Origin: Legionella septentrionalis
Lineage (GTDB): Bacteria; Pseudomonadota; Gammaproteobacteria; Legionellales; Legionellaceae
Assembly (NCBI RefSeq): GCF_003989745.1
Contig: NZ_RZGS01000004.1
Coordinates: 39,972-103,971 of the forward strand
Reading direction: 5' to 3'
Length of the DNA stretch: 64,000 nt
Shown: positions 44,205 to 53,521 of the stretch, piece after piece
Layout: each line of letters starts with the position of its first letter
How positions within the stretch are numbered: the first letter of the stretch is position 1
Notes under the pieces: model-generated
What the model saw: only the letters and a program-made list of their open reading frames with translations
Database searches by the model: none
What the model was told of the DNA's origin: nothing
Translations under genes and position numbers: made by a program

Positions 44205-45866
44205 TTAATTTATTTTTTGTTCTGGGCAAACGGATGGGGTCCAGCGGAATAACAAAAGTTTAACCCATTTACCCTTGTTATAGTTATACCCAGTACTTTG
44301 CTTAAGCAAGCAGAAATTCTGATCCTTGGTCATTTCTGCCCTATGCCCTTCTTCAACCAAGAATAATTGCCCTTCTTTTTTATACTGCTCTATCTCGGCC
44401 GCCTCGATAAAAATAACTTGCTTTGTATTCAGATAAAAAACCAGGCTGGGTTCAGCAAAGCCCACCACAAGGACGGGGTATTGCTCTGCTAATGCATAAG
44501 GCTTTAGCATCTCGCTCGCATTGCGCGCAACCCATATGGGTTTTAGTTGCGGCAACAACAGCGCAAAAATTAATGGATAGCACACCAATGCCGTGCACAG
44601 CACTGCAACAGCAGCTTGTTTGAAATGCCCCTTAAAGGCCAGGCGAACACAAAGTAAACTCATCGTTGCTACGGCACTGCACGTGGCAATGCTTATCCAG
44701 GTAAATTCCTGCAGCAACAGGTAGGTTATCATCAATAGACTTGCTGCAAACCCAAATGAGGCGATTTGCCATAGTACTTGCAGAATGCGTAAAAAACGAC
44801 TGGGTATAGTTTTTACACAGGCAACAATAGCCAGTGCGCATAGTAATGCAATAGCCGGAAAAGTGGGCAGCACATATTGCGGCAACTTAGTCGGCATGAG
44901 TTCAAAGAAAATCCAGGTAGGAAGAAGCCACGCCAGTAAAAAACGGATGGCAGGCTGGCTTTTATGCTGAAAGGCATGAACCGCTCCCTGCCATAAAAAT
45001 AAGGAAGCAGGCCAAAAGGTAATGGGCAGAATAGCCAGGTGGAATAAAGGAGGTTTCCCATGCGACTCATGCCCCCCTTGTAATTTCGGCAATAAATCCT
45101 TGCGAAACATTTGCAGCAAATAATTGCTGTTTTCTGCTGCATTAACTTGCAAAAGCCAGGCAAGATTTAAAAGCAGGAATAACGGCAACCCCCAGGAAAT
45201 GCGTAAACCGCGCAACCAAGACCTCTTTCTCTCGGAAATACAAAGTGCGGCAATAGTCAAAATACCAACTAACGGCGTGACTCCTTTCAATACAAAACCA
45301 TACGCCATCGCCAGCCAAAATAATAATGCCCACCCCCAAGGTGCTTTTTGGCCTTGACTTCCTGCCGTATAGATAATCCATAAAGCCCCCTGCATTAACA
45401 CCACGGAAGACAATAAAGAAGCATCAATCACCGCCATATGCGTTTCAATGGCCAGCAAGAAAGTCGAACCCAACAAAGCGGCGCCTAAAAAAGCAGCTTT
45501 CTCCCCGATAAAGCGCCGGGCAAAAAAGAAGGTGAGCAGGATGGAGAATAAAGCCCCTAACAGCGAAGGAATTCTGTAAGGCCAAATTTTGGAAGCGTTA
45601 CTATCGCTTCCAAAATATACGCTTGCTGCCTGCAGCCAGTTAATTCCAGGCGGCTTTTGAAAACGTGTTTTTTCCTGAAACCGGATCTGAAAGTATTGAT
45701 TGGTCTGCACCATTTGTCGCGTAGCCTGCGCAAAATGCGCTTCATCCCGATCGATAACCGGTAATTTGAACATACCGGGCAAAAATATAAGAAGCGAAAA
45801 CAGACACAATAAAAGGTAAGGATATTTTCTTGTCAATGCCATCTCAATGTAAAAAGCAGGCATCAT
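44205..45866 (-). CDS. ArnT-like (GT-C, family 83) lipid glycosyltransferase
   Basis: This 553-residue integral membrane protein has the GT-C layout: the first loop VIDRDEAHFAQATRQMVQ with the acidic pair, RFQKPPGINWLQAASVYFG, eleven or so hydrophobic helices and a periplasmic C-terminal domain (FLVEEGHRAEMTKDQ). ArnT-type enzymes move a sugar from undecaprenyl phosphate to lipid A at the periplasmic face. ATG 45842 (MALTRKYPYLLL) is an alternative start eight codons in; ribosome sites are poor for both. It begins a four-gene unit with PAP2, GT2 and LAB_N, much like the lipid A sugar cassettes known in other gammaproteobacteria. Confidence 0.82.
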   Translation of the reverse strand: MMPAFYIEMALTRKYPYLLLCLFSLLIFLPGMFKLPVIDRDEAHFAQATRQMVQTNQYFQIRFQEKTRFQKPPGINWLQAASVYFGSDSNASKIWPYRIPSLLGALFSILLTFFFARRFIGEKAAFLGAALLGSTFLLAIETHMAVIDASLLSSVVLMQGALWIIYTAGSQGQKAPWGWALLFWLAMAYGFVLKGVTPLVGILTIAALCISERKRSWLRGLRISWGLPLFLLLNLAWLLQVNAAENSNYLLQMFRKDLLPKLQGGHESHGKPPLFHLAILPITFWPASLFLWQGAVHAFQHKSQPAIRFLLAWLLPTWIFFELMPTKLPQYVLPTFPAIALLCALAIVACVKTIPSRFLRILQVLWQIASFGFAASLLMITYLLLQEFTWISIATCSAVATMSLLCVRLAFKGHFKQAAVAVLCTALVCYPLIFALLLPQLKPIWVARNASEMLKPYALAEQYPVLVVGFAEPSLVFYLNTKQVIFIEAAEIEQYKKEGQLFLVEEGHRAEMTKDQNFCLLKQSTGYNYNKGKWVKLLLFRWTPSVCPEQKIN

Positions 45867-46010
45867 AGTAGAGCTGTGTATTAAATTCTAGTATAAAGCC
45901 AAAGCTTGTTCTAAAATAAAAAAATTTGACGTAGAAAACCACACAACAGCGGAATTTGTTATCGTTAACAAATAATATTTTTAGCGGTTTCCCAGACAAA
46001 CCAGGATTAT

Positions 46011-46670
46011 ATGCCTACTTTAACACTCATCCAACACATTGCAGTTTGGGCAATCCCAGTCTTGCTTGCCATTACCTTGCATGAAGCAGCCCACGCCTTT
46101 ATTGCAAACCGTTGCGGGGACACAACTGCAAAAATGTTGGGTCGCTTGAGTATAAACCCTATTCGCCATATTGACTTGATAGGTACCATCCTCGTTCCTT
46201 TGCTCATGGGCGTGCTAACCCAATTTAAATTTGTATTCGGGTGGGCAAAGCCTGTCCCCATCAACTGGAATTTATTGCGCTCTCCACGGCGGGATATGGC
46301 CTTGGTAGCTGCCGCGGGGCCTTTAACTAATATACTGATGGCAGTTATTTGGGCTGGGGTTTTTAAAACTGCAGCATTATTCAACCCGCAAACTTCGGCA
46401 GCAGTATTATTTTTTTTACTCACCGCACATGCTGGCATCATCATTAATTTGCTCCTTGCATTGCTAAATTTACTTCCTATCCCGCCTCTTGATGGCAGCC
46501 GGGTAGTGGCAAGCTTGCTGCCTCCTGCTGCTGCCAGCACTTATTTGCGGGTAGAACCCTTTGGTTTTTTAATCCTCATCACCTTGTTATTGACTGGTGT
46601 GCTGGGTTGGATATTAAGCCCGCTCCTTTTTTGGTCTTTATCTTTAATCAAGCTTTTATTTAATTTATGA
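46011..46670 (+). CDS. Site-2 protease family (M50) membrane metallopeptidase
   Basis: The zinc motif is in the first helix (LHEAAHAFIANR), with the second motif in NLLPIPPLDGSRVV. The protein is 219 aa with five or six hydrophobic segments and is an inner-membrane enzyme of the S2P/YwhC-type group, which is smaller than RseP and lacks the PDZ domain. Its substrates are unknown; such proteins are often found next to unrelated metabolic genes. An AGGA five bases before the ATG supports the start. It is coupled to pdxB by an ATGA overlap at 46667-46670. Confidence 0.85.
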   Translation: MPTLTLIQHIAVWAIPVLLAITLHEAAHAFIANRCGDTTAKMLGRLSINPIRHIDLIGTILVPLLMGVLTQFKFVFGWAKPVPINWNLLRSPRRDMALVAAAGPLTNILMAVIWAGVFKTAALFNPQTSAAVLFFLLTAHAGIIINLLLALLNLLPIPPLDGSRVVASLLPPAAASTYLRVEPFGFLILITLLLTGVLGWILSPLLFWSLSLIKLLFNL

Positions 46671-47728
46671 AAATTATTGCTGATGCCACCTTACCCAATC
46701 TTCCTGCATTGTTTTCTAAAAATTTCCAATTAGACACCTACGAAAATCAAAGCGAATTATCAGACAAACTCGCCTCTTATGATGTTTTAATCTGCCGCTC
46801 TACCTTACGCATAAATGAGCAATTACTTAAAAACAGCCATTTAAAATGCATCGCCACAGCCAGCAGCGGCATTGATCATATTGACGAAGCTCTGGTTAAA
46901 CAAAAAGGGATAACCTTATTTGATGCAAAAGGCTGTAATGCCCGGGCCGTTGCTGATTATGTCGTAACGGTTTTAGCTCTTGTGCACGAAAAATTACCCG
47001 GGAATCGTGCCGGAATAATTGGAGTGGGTGAAGTCGGCCACCAGGTAGCCCGTCGTTTGCAGGCACTTGGCTTTGAAGTCTTATATTATGACCCGTTAAA
47101 AGCGTCGCAAGACAGTATGTACTCCTATTGTTCCTTATCCGATTTAACTTCCTGTGATTTATTATGCATACACGCCAACTTGCATGAATCGCTGCCCCAT
47201 CCCAGTAAAAACTTACTCAATGAGGCGTTACTGGCTCAATTAAAACCTGGGGTTATCCTTGTTAATGCCGCGCGTGGGGGCATTGTCGATGAGGAAGCGT
47301 TGCTAAATACTGCAACCCCTCTGCTGTATTGCACTGATGTCTATTCGAATGAACCTGCAATTGATCCACGCATTGTGGCAAGGGCAACCGTGTGTACGCC
47401 GCACATAGCTGGCCATAGTATTGAAGCCAAACTGGCGGCAGTAAGTGCCATCAGTGAAAAAATACATATTCACTACGGTTATAGTGTGCCGTCGATATCC
47501 AGGTTACATAAAAAAATAACAACAATTCCCGTATACAAAAACTGGCCAGACTGTGTTCTTTCTTTGTATAATCCACTTCTTGACACTTGTATTTTGAAAA
47601 AAGCACGCGATAAGCAAGTGGCTTTTTTACAGCAACGAAAAGCCCATCAATACCGGCATGATTTTATTTCCTATGATATGACTAATCTAGATTCGCAAAT
47701 AAAGTCAATCCTGGGGAGTGAGATTTAA
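46667..47728 (+). CDS. pdxB: Erythronate-4-phosphate dehydrogenase PdxB
   Basis: PdxB oxidises 4-phosphoerythronate in the DXP-dependent pyridoxal phosphate route. The protein has SSGIDHIDEALVKQ and CNARAVADYVVTVLA, the NAD loop GIIGVGEVGHQVARRLQALG, NAARGGIVDEEAL and the catalytic TPHIAGHSIEAK, fitting the D-2-hydroxyacid dehydrogenase family with the PdxB-specific context. 353 aa matches, with a shortened dimerisation domain at the C-terminus. It starts in the stop of the M50 gene (ATGA). The PLP it supplies would serve the DegT aminotransferases and IscS in this window, as in any cell. Confidence 0.9.
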   Translation: MKIIADATLPNLPALFSKNFQLDTYENQSELSDKLASYDVLICRSTLRINEQLLKNSHLKCIATASSGIDHIDEALVKQKGITLFDAKGCNARAVADYVVTVLALVHEKLPGNRAGIIGVGEVGHQVARRLQALGFEVLYYDPLKASQDSMYSYCSLSDLTSCDLLCIHANLHESLPHPSKNLLNEALLAQLKPGVILVNAARGGIVDEEALLNTATPLLYCTDVYSNEPAIDPRIVARATVCTPHIAGHSIEAKLAAVSAISEKIHIHYGYSVPSISRLHKKITTIPVYKNWPDCVLSLYNPLLDTCILKKARDKQVAFLQQRKAHQYRHDFISYDMTNLDSQIKSILGSEI

Positions 47729-47780
47729 TATTTACTTAATGTAGGTGATGTACATTAAGGACCGGGAATCGGAGAAGTTT

Positions 47781-49316
47781 ATGGCTGACGATAACATGAC
47801 GCAAACGCCTGCAGAAGATGCATCCAATTTGTCTGCTACTCCCAATGGTTTATTTATCAATGTTTTTTTAAATATTCTTTGCAAGGAGGATGCATTCGCA
47901 AATAAAGTTGCCGCCGTACAAAATAAAATTACCACGGTAAATGACCTTGTCACTCGTTTAACGCATGCCCGAGCTCGAAGGCAGAAGTTAATTAATGAAC
48001 TGGTGCACCCACAGCGAATCCTGGATGGATTGCAGCGGAATGAAGAGCAGCTGACAGGCCGCAAGTATGCACTCGACCTCATCAATGAATTTAGGACAAA
48101 TTTTAACTATTTATTCGAGCATGCCCCCCCTATCATACAAGAACAATGGCAAACGCGCTTAGAGGAACTGGAAAACCCGAATGTTTATAGAAGCATCATC
48201 GATAAAACCCAATACACATTGAGTTGGATCTCTGCGCTACCATCCGCTTTATATCGCGCCATTGTACCTGAGGAAACCCAAAAAAATTACTCCGTTGAAA
48301 CCTTTGACAGTGAGTGTAAGAAGGAATTAAAAGCTTTAGCTGAACAACATCTGCAAAGGATGGATCTTTACATCACTGCAGCCGAAGAAGAGATCAAGCA
48401 GCTCGAAACGGAACTTTGCAATGCAGCCCAATTGATTATTCCTGAACCGTTGCAAGCCACAACTTCCATAGAGCCGGAATCACTCAAGGCAGAGGGAGCA
48501 ATAATCCTGCCACCTGCAACAATTTTGCCTGAAATTGAAGAAGAAGCCATTAACTCTGCGCAAGAGTCATCTCGTGCTGAGGCAATACCCGAGACAGTTC
48601 TTGCAGGAAACCCCGAAATCCTGAGAGAAGAAACCACATCTGCTGCACAAAAACCCAAAAGTCCGCAAGTGCCATTTAAAGAAGAAAGCCAGATAGAACC
48701 ACCGTTAAATTTTTGTGAAGAAGCATACGAAAAAACCATCATTATACAGGCTACAGTAGAAGAACTAAGCGACTTGAAAAATTCCACGCATTCTATCCTT
48801 GGTTTATTAAAGAAATTTGAAGGTACGTATAATGAGATTTTAAATAATAAAGAAAAAATAGAAGCTTTAGATGATTTAAAGACACACGTTACTGCCTTTA
48901 TTGAACTTCATGATAATTTTCTGTTACGGTTATTAAATTTTTTAGCAAAATTCATATCATTTTTTAGAACCAACCTGGGTGACAAGATCATCGAAGCTGC
49001 AGCGATGGAACAGCAGTTGGAAACTTTACGACAAGATTATACGGAAAAAGTTGAAACAGCTGTAAACAATATCAGCGTGGATGCCAGTATTCCCCCCGGC
49101 TTTAAAGAAATTTTTCGCAAAGAAATAGCGGCACAGGAAGCTACAACGTCTTCCACCAAACTTGAAGCACAACCCGGTAGATTGCTATTTAATGACTTGA
49201 AACAGCGATTTTTACTTTTCGCCCCCCCCATAAGTCTTTCCGCAGAAAGCACTGGCAGTGCCGATGAAATTGCTGCTGAAGAATCTGAAGCAGTGCAGGG
49301 AAATGGAATCGCTTAA
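47781..49316 (+). CDS. Large coiled-coil protein of effector-like appearance, 511 aa
   Basis: I do not recognise a known family. Start ATG 47781 has GGAG 9 bases upstream; the open frame runs 12 codons further but without a ribosome site. Residues 1-200 are helical, with NKITTVNDLVTRLTHARARRQ and LELEN-type repeats. Residues about 220-310 are an acidic, proline- and glutamate-rich linker. Residues 330-450 form a second helical region (LLKKFEGTYNEILNN) with a hydrophobic stretch LLNFLAKFISFF that could contact a membrane. The tail is glutamate- and serine-rich. This layout is common among proteins secreted by Legionella and Coxiella, but secretion cannot be shown here. It follows pdxB by 52 bases. 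Confidence 0.62.
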   Translation: MADDNMTQTPAEDASNLSATPNGLFINVFLNILCKEDAFANKVAAVQNKITTVNDLVTRLTHARARRQKLINELVHPQRILDGLQRNEEQLTGRKYALDLINEFRTNFNYLFEHAPPIIQEQWQTRLEELENPNVYRSIIDKTQYTLSWISALPSALYRAIVPEETQKNYSVETFDSECKKELKALAEQHLQRMDLYITAAEEEIKQLETELCNAAQLIIPEPLQATTSIEPESLKAEGAIILPPATILPEIEEEAINSAQESSRAEAIPETVLAGNPEILREETTSAAQKPKSPQVPFKEESQIEPPLNFCEEAYEKTIIIQATVEELSDLKNSTHSILGLLKKFEGTYNEILNNKEKIEALDDLKTHVTAFIELHDNFLLRLLNFLAKFISFFRTNLGDKIIEAAAMEQQLETLRQDYTEKVETAVNNISVDASIPPGFKEIFRKEIAAQEATTSSTKLEAQPGRLLFNDLKQRFLLFAPPISLSAESTGSADEIAAEESEAVQGNGIA

Positions 49317-49398
49317 GAAACAATTATTGGTGCAATAAATACCTAGACTGTGTAAACTTTAGATTTTAACTTTAATTGACTTATAACTCAGGTGGCCA

Positions 49399-50103
49399 AT
49401 GAAGCGATATGTCATAGCATCTTTTTATAAATTTATTACTCTTTCCGATTTTCAGGGCATGAAAGAACCTTTGTTAGCTGTAATGCATTCACATAATTTG
49501 TTAGGAAGCATCATTTTGGCTGAGGAAGGGATCAACGGCAGTATTGCCGGTAAACCAGAAGATATTGTGTTTTTTTATGCCCATTTACAGCAAGATCCAC
49601 GCCTGCAAGATTTAAAGTTCAAAGAAACTTATAATGAATTCATCCCGTTTGCCAAAGCAAAAGTAAAATTTCGCAAGGAAATTGTCACACTGGGAGTGGA
49701 AGGCATCGATCCGCGTAAAGATACAGGCACCCACGTTTCCCCTATGGAATGGAATCAGTTAATTTCTGATCCGGAAGTACTCGTGATTGATACCCGTAAT
49801 GATTACGAGGTAAATTTAGGTACATTTAAAAATTCAATTAATCCGCACACGGATAATTTCCGGGATTTCCCTCAATTTGTAGAAAAACACTTGCTCGATA
49901 AAAAAGATAAAAAAATTGCCATGTGTTGCACAGGCGGCATCCGCTGTGAAAAATCGACCGCTTACCTTAAGTCTTTAGGCTTTTCAGAAGTTTACCAGTT
50001 AGATGGGGGCATTCTAAATTATTTAGATGCCATTCCTGCTGAACAATCCTTGTGGGAAGGCACCTGCTTCGTATTTGACGATCGGATCGCTATTGCTGAG
50101 TAA
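49399..50103 (+). CDS. trhO: tRNA uridine(34) hydroxylase TrhO (rhodanese family), short form
   Basis: TrhO hydroxylates uridine 34 of some tRNAs on the way to 5-carboxymethoxyuridine. The first domain with [14 protein letters not shown] and the conserved TLGVEGIDP, then the rhodanese domain with [10 protein letters not shown] and the active loop [11 protein letters not shown] (catalytic Cys about residue 177), are all present, ending [11 protein letters not shown]. At 234 aa it stops at the point where E. coli TrhO continues with a cysteine-rich C-terminal region of about 100 residues. Short forms exist in the UPF0176 family, so this may be normal for the lineage. It is convergent with the Wip-like gene. 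Confidence 0.9.
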   Translation: MKRYVIASFYKFITLSDFQGMKEPLLAVMHSHNLLGSIILAEEGINGSIAGKPEDIVFFYAHLQQDPRLQDLKFKETYNEFIPFAKAKVKFRKEIVTLGVEGIDPRKDTGTHVSPMEWNQLISDPEVLVIDTRNDYEVNLGTFKNSINPHTDNFRDFPQFVEKHLLDKKDKKIAMCCTGGIRCEKSTAYLKSLGFSEVYQLDGGILNYLDAIPAEQSLWEGTCFVFDDRIAIAE

Positions 50104-50126
50104 ACTTTCGGCTCATTCATTCGCTC

Positions 50127-50154
50127 ATGGAACTCCCACCATGCGGGGTTCCAT
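50127..50154. terminator. Hairpin between convergent trhO and the Wip-like gene
   Basis: ATGGAACTCC pairs with GGGGTTCCAT (one G-T pair) around an eight-base loop in the 67-base gap. No T-run follows on either strand. It could stop transcription from both sides. Confidence 0.5.
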
Positions 50155-50170
50155 GTTACCGTATCTTAAA

Positions 50171-51601
50171 TCAAAGAGAAGTTAGATTTAATGCAGATGC
50201 TACTGCAGATGATGGATCTTTGCTGGGCGACTCTTTTAATGTAAATAAGGAAAATTGTTGCACTGCATTGTGAATGGTTCCCGCAGAAATTTCTTCAACT
50301 GTAGCACCATTAAATTTTTTTTTATCTTGCGATTCATCGTAAAGAATTTCTACCTCTTCTTCTGAATCAATGTCCTGATAAAAACTTGCTGCATCCTCTA
50401 ACTTTCTCTCATCAGACACAAGGATAGTATACTCGCCATAAAAATTAGAATTATAAATTTTTCGTGTCGCTGCATTGTAACCATAAGAAATTGAAGTCTT
50501 ACCCAATGTATTATCCAAATTCCAGTAAGAACATTCATCCGTCACGCCGGTTGCATCATGTCCATGTACATAATGAATATTGTAACCCTTATGTTTTGTA
50601 GCCCGTTGAATTTGTTCATAATCGCGATTCCAGGTAAGCATTTCAAAAGGATTTTGTGCATTTGGCTTTGCGTAAGGGTCACACCCTATTGACTCGCGAT
50701 CATATAGTATATGGATGAAATTAAGCTCAGCATGCATCGTATATTCTTTATTGATGCATTCTATTGTTCCAGCAAGTTCTTCAATGCTTTCATCCTGATA
50801 GGTAATGCCAAGACGCAAATCTTTTTGATATTTTTCATTAAATTTTTCAGTTAAAAACTTAATGATAGTTAAATCAACAGGGGCATGGCTGTATAGGGTA
50901 ATGGTATTATTTGCATGATCAAGCGAATACGATAAAGCCTTGAGAGCCGGCTTATAGGCATAATTGATTAAATTTACAACCTGGTTTCGGGTAATTAAAT
51001 TATAATCGATCAACTTTTGTAAATTATATAAAGAACGTGCCTGATCCATCCCTAAACTAGGGTATTCAAAACGTTGTGCCAGTTCATAAGCTTCTATAAA
51101 GCCTAAGGCATGATTTGAAATTAAAATTTCATAGGGAACAGAAGCTTTACGTAATTTTTCCAGAATTTTTAAAATAAAATAGTCATTAGCGCCCCGATCC
51201 CCTACTTCATCTCCTAGCAAGCGCAGCAAAACACCTTGGTTAGTGACTTTAATGTTTGCTAAAAGTTCATCAAACTCAGCGAGTAGCGCCTGTGCCGGTT
51301 TAAAAATGTCATTTTGGGGCTTAATTTCTGCGATGTTTGGTGGGAGAAATTGCTGAGCTTTGAGTTTTTTATCTTCAACAAGGCAGGCATCCACAGTGTC
51401 CATGAATGTTTCATAAATTTCCACTATCCTTTCATAATGGGCAGAAGAAATTTCAAAAAAACCTGCACGCACTAAACAATAGAGCAGCTTAACCGCATTG
51501 GCATGTAAATCACCGAGCGTCAATTCGGTCATCGATGCAAGCACTTCCGCTTTCGGACATTCGTCAATGCTTACGTATTCCAGGATAAGATTTTTGCTCA
51601 T
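50171..51601 (-). CDS. Wip-like PPP-family phosphatase, candidate Dot/Icm effector
   Basis: The 476-residue protein carries the metallophosphatase motifs of the PPP fold in order: GDLHAN (residues 30-35), GDEVGDRG (130-137), SNHALG near 160, YSHAPVD near 240 and HGHD near 350. The unusually long distance between the first two motifs and the helical N-terminal and inserted regions match Legionella WipA and WipB, Dot/Icm-secreted phosphatases. The tail (EEVEILYDESQDKKK, then TVEEISAGT) is glutamate-rich, like many Dot/Icm signals. ATG 51601 is chosen because AAAGGAGAG precedes it; the frame is open 12 codons more. It lies 118 bases downstream of murE, on the same strand. Confidence 0.68.
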   Translation of the reverse strand: MSKNLILEYVSIDECPKAEVLASMTELTLGDLHANAVKLLYCLVRAGFFEISSAHYERIVEIYETFMDTVDACLVEDKKLKAQQFLPPNIAEIKPQNDIFKPAQALLAEFDELLANIKVTNQGVLLRLLGDEVGDRGANDYFILKILEKLRKASVPYEILISNHALGFIEAYELAQRFEYPSLGMDQARSLYNLQKLIDYNLITRNQVVNLINYAYKPALKALSYSLDHANNTITLYSHAPVDLTIIKFLTEKFNEKYQKDLRLGITYQDESIEELAGTIECINKEYTMHAELNFIHILYDRESIGCDPYAKPNAQNPFEMLTWNRDYEQIQRATKHKGYNIHYVHGHDATGVTDECSYWNLDNTLGKTSISYGYNAATRKIYNSNFYGEYTILVSDERKLEDAASFYQDIDSEEEVEILYDESQDKKKFNGATVEEISAGTIHNAVQQFSLFTLKESPSKDPSSAVASALNLTSL

Positions 51602-51719
51602 ACAAGCTCTCCTTTGCAATCGAGCTTCCCTATCCATTAATGTCAGGATAGGCAGGCGAACTTCTCATTAAACTCTCCTTAAAACAAGTTAGAAGAGAAT
51701 GGAAGAATTTTCCAATGTC

Positions 51720-53177
51720 CTACCTCTGCAAAAGTTCACGCACCACCTTTTGATCGGAGAAATTAACACGTTTCGTGCCAATTTGTTGATAATCTTCATG
51801 CCCTTTCCCGGCAATCAAAACGATGTCATCATGACTTGCGTTGTTTAAAGCTTCTGCAATAGCCTGCTTTCTCTCGACAATTTTATGCACTTTAACGGTA
51901 GGTAATACCCCCTGATTAATTTCCTCAATAATTTGTATAGGATCTTCAGTGCGCGGATTATCGCTGGTAATAATTAACGAATCAGCATATTGGCTGGCAA
52001 TTTTTCCCATCATCGGTCGTTTTGCTTTATCCCGATCCCCGCCACAGCCAAACACAGTAATTAAACGTCCTTGTTTCAATTTCGAAAGTGCAGCCAATAC
52101 ATTTTCCAACGCATCCGGCGTATGGGCGTAATCCACTATCACACAGGGCTCTTTTGCAATCACTTCCATGCGCCCTGGTGCAGCTTGCAGCTTACTCATC
52201 ATTTCCGCTGTTTCTGCTGCAGGAAAACCAGCACTCAGTAAACTGGCAAACACGGCAAGGTTATTATAAATATTAAATAAGCCCAGCGTATTGATTTGCA
52301 GATGATGAATACCCCAGGGGGAGTGGACTTCCATCACACTGCCTGATCTGTTTATCTGCCAGTTTACTGCTCGCACATCACAGGGCGTATTTATTCCATA
52401 AGTAATTTTCCTACAATTCGTTGCAAGTCTTGCAGTCATAAGAGCTGCATAGCGATCATCGGCATTGACAATGGCATATTGCAACGTGCTTTTGGCAAAT
52501 AATTGCGCCTTGGCAGCAGCATAAGCTTCCATGGTTTGGTGATAATCCAGATGTTCATGACTTAAATTGGTATAAATTGCTTGAGAGAAATTAACTCCGT
52601 CCACCCTTCCCTGGCACAAAGCATGTGATGATACTTCCATGCAAATTTGTCTTATCCCAGCTTGCTTATAATCAAAAAATAAAGATTGTAGACGCAAGGC
52701 ATCCGGGGTGGTATTACCCAAGGCTTTGATGTTTGTGGTCGGGCCTTCTCCCAATGTGCCGATATAAGCCGCCGACTTTCCAAACAACTCATAAGCTTGT
52801 GTCAAGAGATAAGCCACCGTGGTTTTACCATTGGTACCGGTCACACCGGTCACTGCCAATGCATTAGCCGGATAATCATAAAAACGCCCTGCAATGTCAG
52901 GCAATTTGCAACTTAGCTTTGCCATGGCTAGGCATGGGATGGCATCAGCAAGAGGTAAAGCCGAAGCAGGCAGCAGCTCAGGATCATAAATCACTGCAGC
53001 AGCACCAGCTTGCACGGCTTGAGGAATAAACAAGCGGCCATCGGTAACAGCACCAGGGTAAGCCAAAAATAAATCGCCCGCTTTTACCTTACGGCTGTCA
53101 TTTTGTAAGCCTGAAATTACACAATCCGCGGTAATATGAGGAACCCAGGGAGCTAATAATTCATTTAATTTTTTCAT
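51720..53177 (-). CDS. murE: UDP-MurNAc-L-alanyl-D-glutamate--meso-diaminopimelate ligase MurE
   Basis: MurE adds meso-diaminopimelate to the peptidoglycan precursor. The ATP loop VTGVTGTNGKTTVAYLL lies near residues 112-128, then MEVSSHALCQGRVDG, the carbamylated-lysine region and D406-N-P-R (TSDNPRTEDP), the motif for meso-DAP rather than lysine. The C-terminal GKGHEDYQ is also typical. ATG 53177 gives the usual N-terminus MKKLNELL; an upstream in-frame start 9 codons earlier is open, and neither has a clear ribosome site. It is normally directly after ftsI; here 988 bases separate them. Confidence 0.95.
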   Translation of the reverse strand: MKKLNELLAPWVPHITADCVISGLQNDSRKVKAGDLFLAYPGAVTDGRLFIPQAVQAGAAAVIYDPELLPASALPLADAIPCLAMAKLSCKLPDIAGRFYDYPANALAVTGVTGTNGKTTVAYLLTQAYELFGKSAAYIGTLGEGPTTNIKALGNTTPDALRLQSLFFDYKQAGIRQICMEVSSHALCQGRVDGVNFSQAIYTNLSHEHLDYHQTMEAYAAAKAQLFAKSTLQYAIVNADDRYAALMTARLATNCRKITYGINTPCDVRAVNWQINRSGSVMEVHSPWGIHHLQINTLGLFNIYNNLAVFASLLSAGFPAAETAEMMSKLQAAPGRMEVIAKEPCVIVDYAHTPDALENVLAALSKLKQGRLITVFGCGGDRDKAKRPMMGKIASQYADSLIITSDNPRTEDPIQIIEEINQGVLPTVKVHKIVERKQAIAEALNNASHDDIVLIAGKGHEDYQQIGTKRVNFSDQKVVRELLQR

Positions 53178-53521
53178 AATAGTTTTACAAGAGATCGGAA
53201 TCATTCATTATGCGGCAATTGGCTAAAAATGCATTAGCCGCGACAATATTTTCTGCAGAAATTTATCAATGCCACAGCTATTTACATAGTTTTTTTCTTA
53301 AAACTATTGTTAATATTAGCTGTTTTCTTTTTTAATTCAAAAAGTAACTCTTATATAAAGTGACTCTTATATATTGAGAAGAATTGGGCGCTTCTTTTAA
53401 TAATGAAAGACGATGGTAACGGGGGCTGTAAAGTTGGTATAGCAGGTATAAAAAAGCTCTTAAAAATCTATAAACCATTTTATTCCTGCGAATTGCCAAA
53501 GTTTAAACTTAAGGATTTACC
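53178..53521. other. Divergent murE/TfoX-like intergenic region
   Basis: This 344-base gap is AT-rich, with partly repeated TATATAAAGTGACTCTTATAT-like sequence at about 53353-53375 (CTCTTATATAAAGTGACTCT, two copies of GTGACTC/AACTCTTATATA). No gene can be supported in it. It could hold promoters for both murE and the TfoX-like gene, but I could not pick boxes with confidence. Confidence 0.4.

Noticed and set aside
53353..53375. Possible small repeat array in the murE/TfoX gap
   Set aside because: Only two short, imperfect copies, not a CRISPR or a clear repeat.
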